8,187 bases of DNA from Bacillota bacterium (GTDB taxonomy: Bacteria > Bacillota > Clostridia > Peptostreptococcales > Anaerovoracaceae): the NCBI GenBank assembly GCA_017523605.1, contig JAFWVZ010000113.1, forward strand, positions 1 to 8,187, given 5' to 3'. The notes under the pieces are model-generated. The model worked only from the letters and a program-made list of their open reading frames with translations. It was not told the DNA's origin and made no database searches. Of the stretch, positions 6,383-8,187 are shown piece after piece. The first letter of the stretch is position 1, and each line of letters begins with the position of its first letter. Both the position numbers and the translations under genes were made by a program.

Positions 6383-6448
6383 AGGTCCCGTACGGCAGCG
6401 CAAAACGCTCCTCGGACGGTCTTCCGAATCTATGATCATCCGGGACCT
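6383..6448 (-). repeat. Long-range inverted repeat in the intergenic gap
   Basis: AGGTCCCG (6383-6390) and CGGGACCT (6441-6448) are perfect 8-bp arms with 50 nt between them, occupying most of the 83-nt gap between the nuclease and membrane-protein genes. Inside are two smaller possible hairpins (CGGA/TCCG at 6413-6426; AGCG/CGCT around a TTTTG loop near 6397-6409). One arm contains the TAG stop of the nuclease. Only TTT follows on the transcribed strand, so a full terminator is unlikely; an mRNA processing or stability structure is possible. Confidence 0.45.
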
Positions 6449-8090
6449 ACTTGGATACGGTAGCTCCCAGATTGATTATCTCTTTTTCCAGAGCCGCTAT
6501 GCGGTTCTTAAGCTGTACGAGTTCCTCGTTCGAGAGCTTTGTATCCGTTGCGGTCTCGGCATTCTCTATGACGTCTGATACGTCTTCCAGCGCGTTCTTA
6601 AGCCTGGATCTTATCTCTTCCACGCTGCCCTCGTCGGCAAACTCTTCCTCCGCAGTGTTGAGCGAAGTTATCGTCGTGTTTTCTCCGAGCTCCACCTCGC
6701 AGACGTTGTGGATGACCGTGCAGTCCCAGCCCAGCCTGCTTTTTACAAGCTTGGCGAAATCCTCCTTTGAGTCCTCCTCGCCGTGCACCAGGAATATCTT
6801 CTGCGGCTTTTTCTGGAAGCCCGATATCCACTCCAGAAGCCCGTTCTGATCCGCGTGTCCGGAGAATCCTTCCAGGTTGTGGATCTGCGCGTTTACGACT
6901 ATGGCCTCGCCCATTATCTTTACTTCCGTGGCACCGTCCAGAAGCAGCCTTCCCAGCGTCCCCTCCGCCTGATAGCCTACGAAGACTATGGAATTCTTTG
7001 CGTTCCAGAGGTTGTGCTTAAGGTGATGCCTTATGCGGCCGGCGTCGCACATTCCGCTCGCGGAAATTATGACTTTCGGCGTTGGATCCACATTTATCTG
7101 TTTGCTTTCATCCGAAGTTTTGGCAAACACGAGACCCTTGAAATCCAGCGGATGATCGCCGGAAAGGATGTAATCCTTCATCTCTTCGTTATATGCCTGG
7201 GCGTTTGCGCGGAACACTTCGGTGGCAGTCACGGACATGGGGCTGTCCACGTAGACAGGAACATCCTTAAGGCGTTTTGTGAACGGCGTGTCGCCGTCGT
7301 AGACCTTGTTCAGCTGGTACAGAAGCTCCTGTGTACGGCCAACGGCAAAGCTTGGAATTACAGTGTTTCCGCCCCTTTCCGCAGTCTCAGCGATAATGTT
7401 CAGCAGCCTGTCCACACTCTCCTTGGCGGGCTCGTGGATGCGGTTGCCGTAAGTAGCCTCCATTATTACGTAATCGGCCTTTTTGATGATCGTCGGGTCG
7501 TTTATTATCGGTCTGTCTTTGGTGCCTATGTCGCCGGAGAATACCAGCTTGCTGGTGCTCTCACCTTCCGTCACCCAAAGCTCTATGATGGCGGATCCGA
7601 GAATGTGCCCGGCATCGTTGAACACCACCTTCATCTGCTCGTTGAGTATAACGAGCGTGTCGTAGATGACCGGTTCCAGATGCTTTATGGTATCCAGTGC
7701 GTCGTTGGTGTCGTACAGCGGTTCCGTTACCGGTCTGCCGGCTCTGGCGTTCTTGCGGTTGTCGCGCTCCGCGTCCTGCTCGTGTATGTGCGCGCAGTCC
7801 TTAAGCATAACGTCCACAAGATCCGCCGTGGCGTCCGTGCAGTAGATGAGGCCCTTGAACCCTCTTTTAACGAGCAGAGGAAGCCTTCCGCAGTGGTCCA
7901 CGTGGGCGTGGCTGAGAATTACGCAGTCTATCTCCGCAGGATTGAACGGGAAAGGCGCCCGGTTCATCTTGTCCGGGTCGTTTCCGCCCTGGAACTGTCC
8001 GCAGTCCAAAAGCACCTTGTACTTGTCGGTCTCGATAAGGTGGCAGGAGCCTGTTACTCCCGAGGCCGCGCCGCAGAACGTTATCTTCAT
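6447..8090 (-). CDS. Beta-CASP metallo-beta-lactamase RNase (CPSF/TTHA0252-like)
   Basis: 547 aa. A cytoplasmic zinc-dependent RNA nuclease of the MBL/beta-CASP superfamily, the bacterial relatives of CPSF73. MBL motifs are HAHVDHCG (H61, H63, D65, H66), GHILGS (H162) and FSGDIG (D187). Beta-CASP motifs are A = MEATYGN (E211), B = GMCDAGRIRHHL (H355/H356) and C = FSGHADQ (H412), then LVHGEE (H436). All expected metal ligands are present, so it should be active. The canonical core ends near 465. About 80 further residues are acidic and helical, with a likely coiled coil at 519-541 (NEELVQLKNRIAALEKEI), longer than the roughly 430-aa core-only homologues. The start ATG overlaps the upstream gene's TGA (ATGA), with GGAGG 6 nt upstream. 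It differs from RNase J, which has another motif context and C-terminal domain. Confidence 0.92.
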   Translation of the reverse strand: MKITFCGAASGVTGSCHLIETDKYKVLLDCGQFQGGNDPDKMNRAPFPFNPAEIDCVILSHAHVDHCGRLPLLVKRGFKGLIYCTDATADLVDVMLKDCAHIHEQDAERDNRKNARAGRPVTEPLYDTNDALDTIKHLEPVIYDTLVILNEQMKVVFNDAGHILGSAIIELWVTEGESTSKLVFSGDIGTKDRPIINDPTIIKKADYVIMEATYGNRIHEPAKESVDRLLNIIAETAERGGNTVIPSFAVGRTQELLYQLNKVYDGDTPFTKRLKDVPVYVDSPMSVTATEVFRANAQAYNEEMKDYILSGDHPLDFKGLVFAKTSDESKQINVDPTPKVIISASGMCDAGRIRHHLKHNLWNAKNSIVFVGYQAEGTLGRLLLDGATEVKIMGEAIVVNAQIHNLEGFSGHADQNGLLEWISGFQKKPQKIFLVHGEEDSKEDFAKLVKSRLGWDCTVIHNVCEVELGENTTITSLNTAEEEFADEGSVEEIRSRLKNALEDVSDVIENAETATDTKLSNEELVQLKNRIAALEKEIINLGATVSK

Positions 8091-8187
8091 AGTTCGCCTC
8101 CGCCTATGAATTCTCTGATTATGGAATCGCCCTCTATGAGCGAATCATCCTCCAGCGACGGGACCTGATCCAGCAGACGGATAAGCC
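8087..8187 (-). CDS. C-terminal end of a probable uridine-kinase-family nucleoside kinase (partial)
   Basis: Only the last 32 codons and the TGA stop are in the window (the gene runs off the right edge). The end reads SLEDDSLIEGDSIIREFIGG followed by GEL. The SIIREFIGG ending recalls the C-terminus of clostridial TGS-domain nucleoside kinases related to uridine kinase, which typically finish with NSILREFIGGS. That match is from memory of the family, so the identity is tentative; that a gene ends here is much more certain. The TGA overlaps the nuclease ATG by four bases (ATGA), placing it at the head of the same operon as far as can be seen. Confidence 0.55.
   Translation of the reverse strand, partial: LIRLLDQVPSLEDDSLIEGDSIIREFIGGGEL

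Noticed and set aside
6783..8168. Long plus-strand open frame opposite the beta-CASP nuclease (461 codons)
   Set aside because: Same antisense artefact; low-complexity composition, no domain, and it runs over a clear gene boundary at 8087-8090.

Overview
The window looks like chromosomal DNA from an anaerobic Firmicute of the class Clostridia. The evidence is strong AAGGAGG-type ribosome binding sites, sigma-A-type promoters, a TTG start codon, tightly packed co-directional genes, and liberal use of ATA (Ile), AGA/AGG (Arg) and CTT (Leu) in DNA of about 55% GC. No mobile element, CRISPR array, tRNA or rRNA is visible, and no gene-free stretch reaches 300 bases.

Layout from left to right. (1) Positions 1-947 (-) hold the 5' two-thirds or so of thrS, threonyl-tRNA synthetase. 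It is a form that lacks the N-terminal TGS domain, and it runs off the left edge. (2) Positions 948-1109 are a divergent control region. One palindromic TTGCAA serves as the -35 element for a leftward thrS promoter and a rightward promoter, each with an exact 17-bp spacer. (3) Positions 1110-1799 (+) encode an unrecognised membrane protein with a signal-like N-terminus and about four further hydrophobic helices. (4) Positions 1818-2510 (-) encode an orphan ParA/MinD/CpaE-like protein whose Walker A lysines are missing. (5) Positions 2541-2618 hold a terminator for the operon to the right, and this overlaps the promoter of the ParA-like gene. (6) Positions 2697-8187 (-) form one leftward operon. 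In transcription order it holds the last codons of a probable uridine-kinase-family nucleoside kinase, a beta-CASP metallo-beta-lactamase RNase, a six-helix membrane protein fused to a 2-oxoacid-dehydrogenase-E2-like acyltransferase domain, a purine nucleoside phosphorylase, and an MTA/SAH deaminase-family amidohydrolase.

Three of the four operon junctions are start/stop overlaps (ATGA, TGATG, TAATG), which suggests coupled translation. Most members fit nucleic-acid turnover and nucleoside salvage. The nuclease would release nucleotides, the deaminase would convert MTA, SAH or adenosine to the inosine form, the phosphorylase would cleave the inosine form, and the kinase would phosphorylate nucleosides. 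The membrane E2-like protein has no obvious place in that scheme. Its catalytic His position is Glu (DERIVDG), it has no lipoyl domain, and no E1 or E3 partners are nearby. It is the least explained gene here.

A second notable point is an abrupt change in codon use inside thrS. The first ~115 codons look native (5 ATA and 3 ATC for Ile; about 72% G/C at third positions). The following 200 codons are very GC-rich (no ATA, 10 ATC; about 92%), as expected for a recombinant or mosaic gene. All counts here were made by hand.
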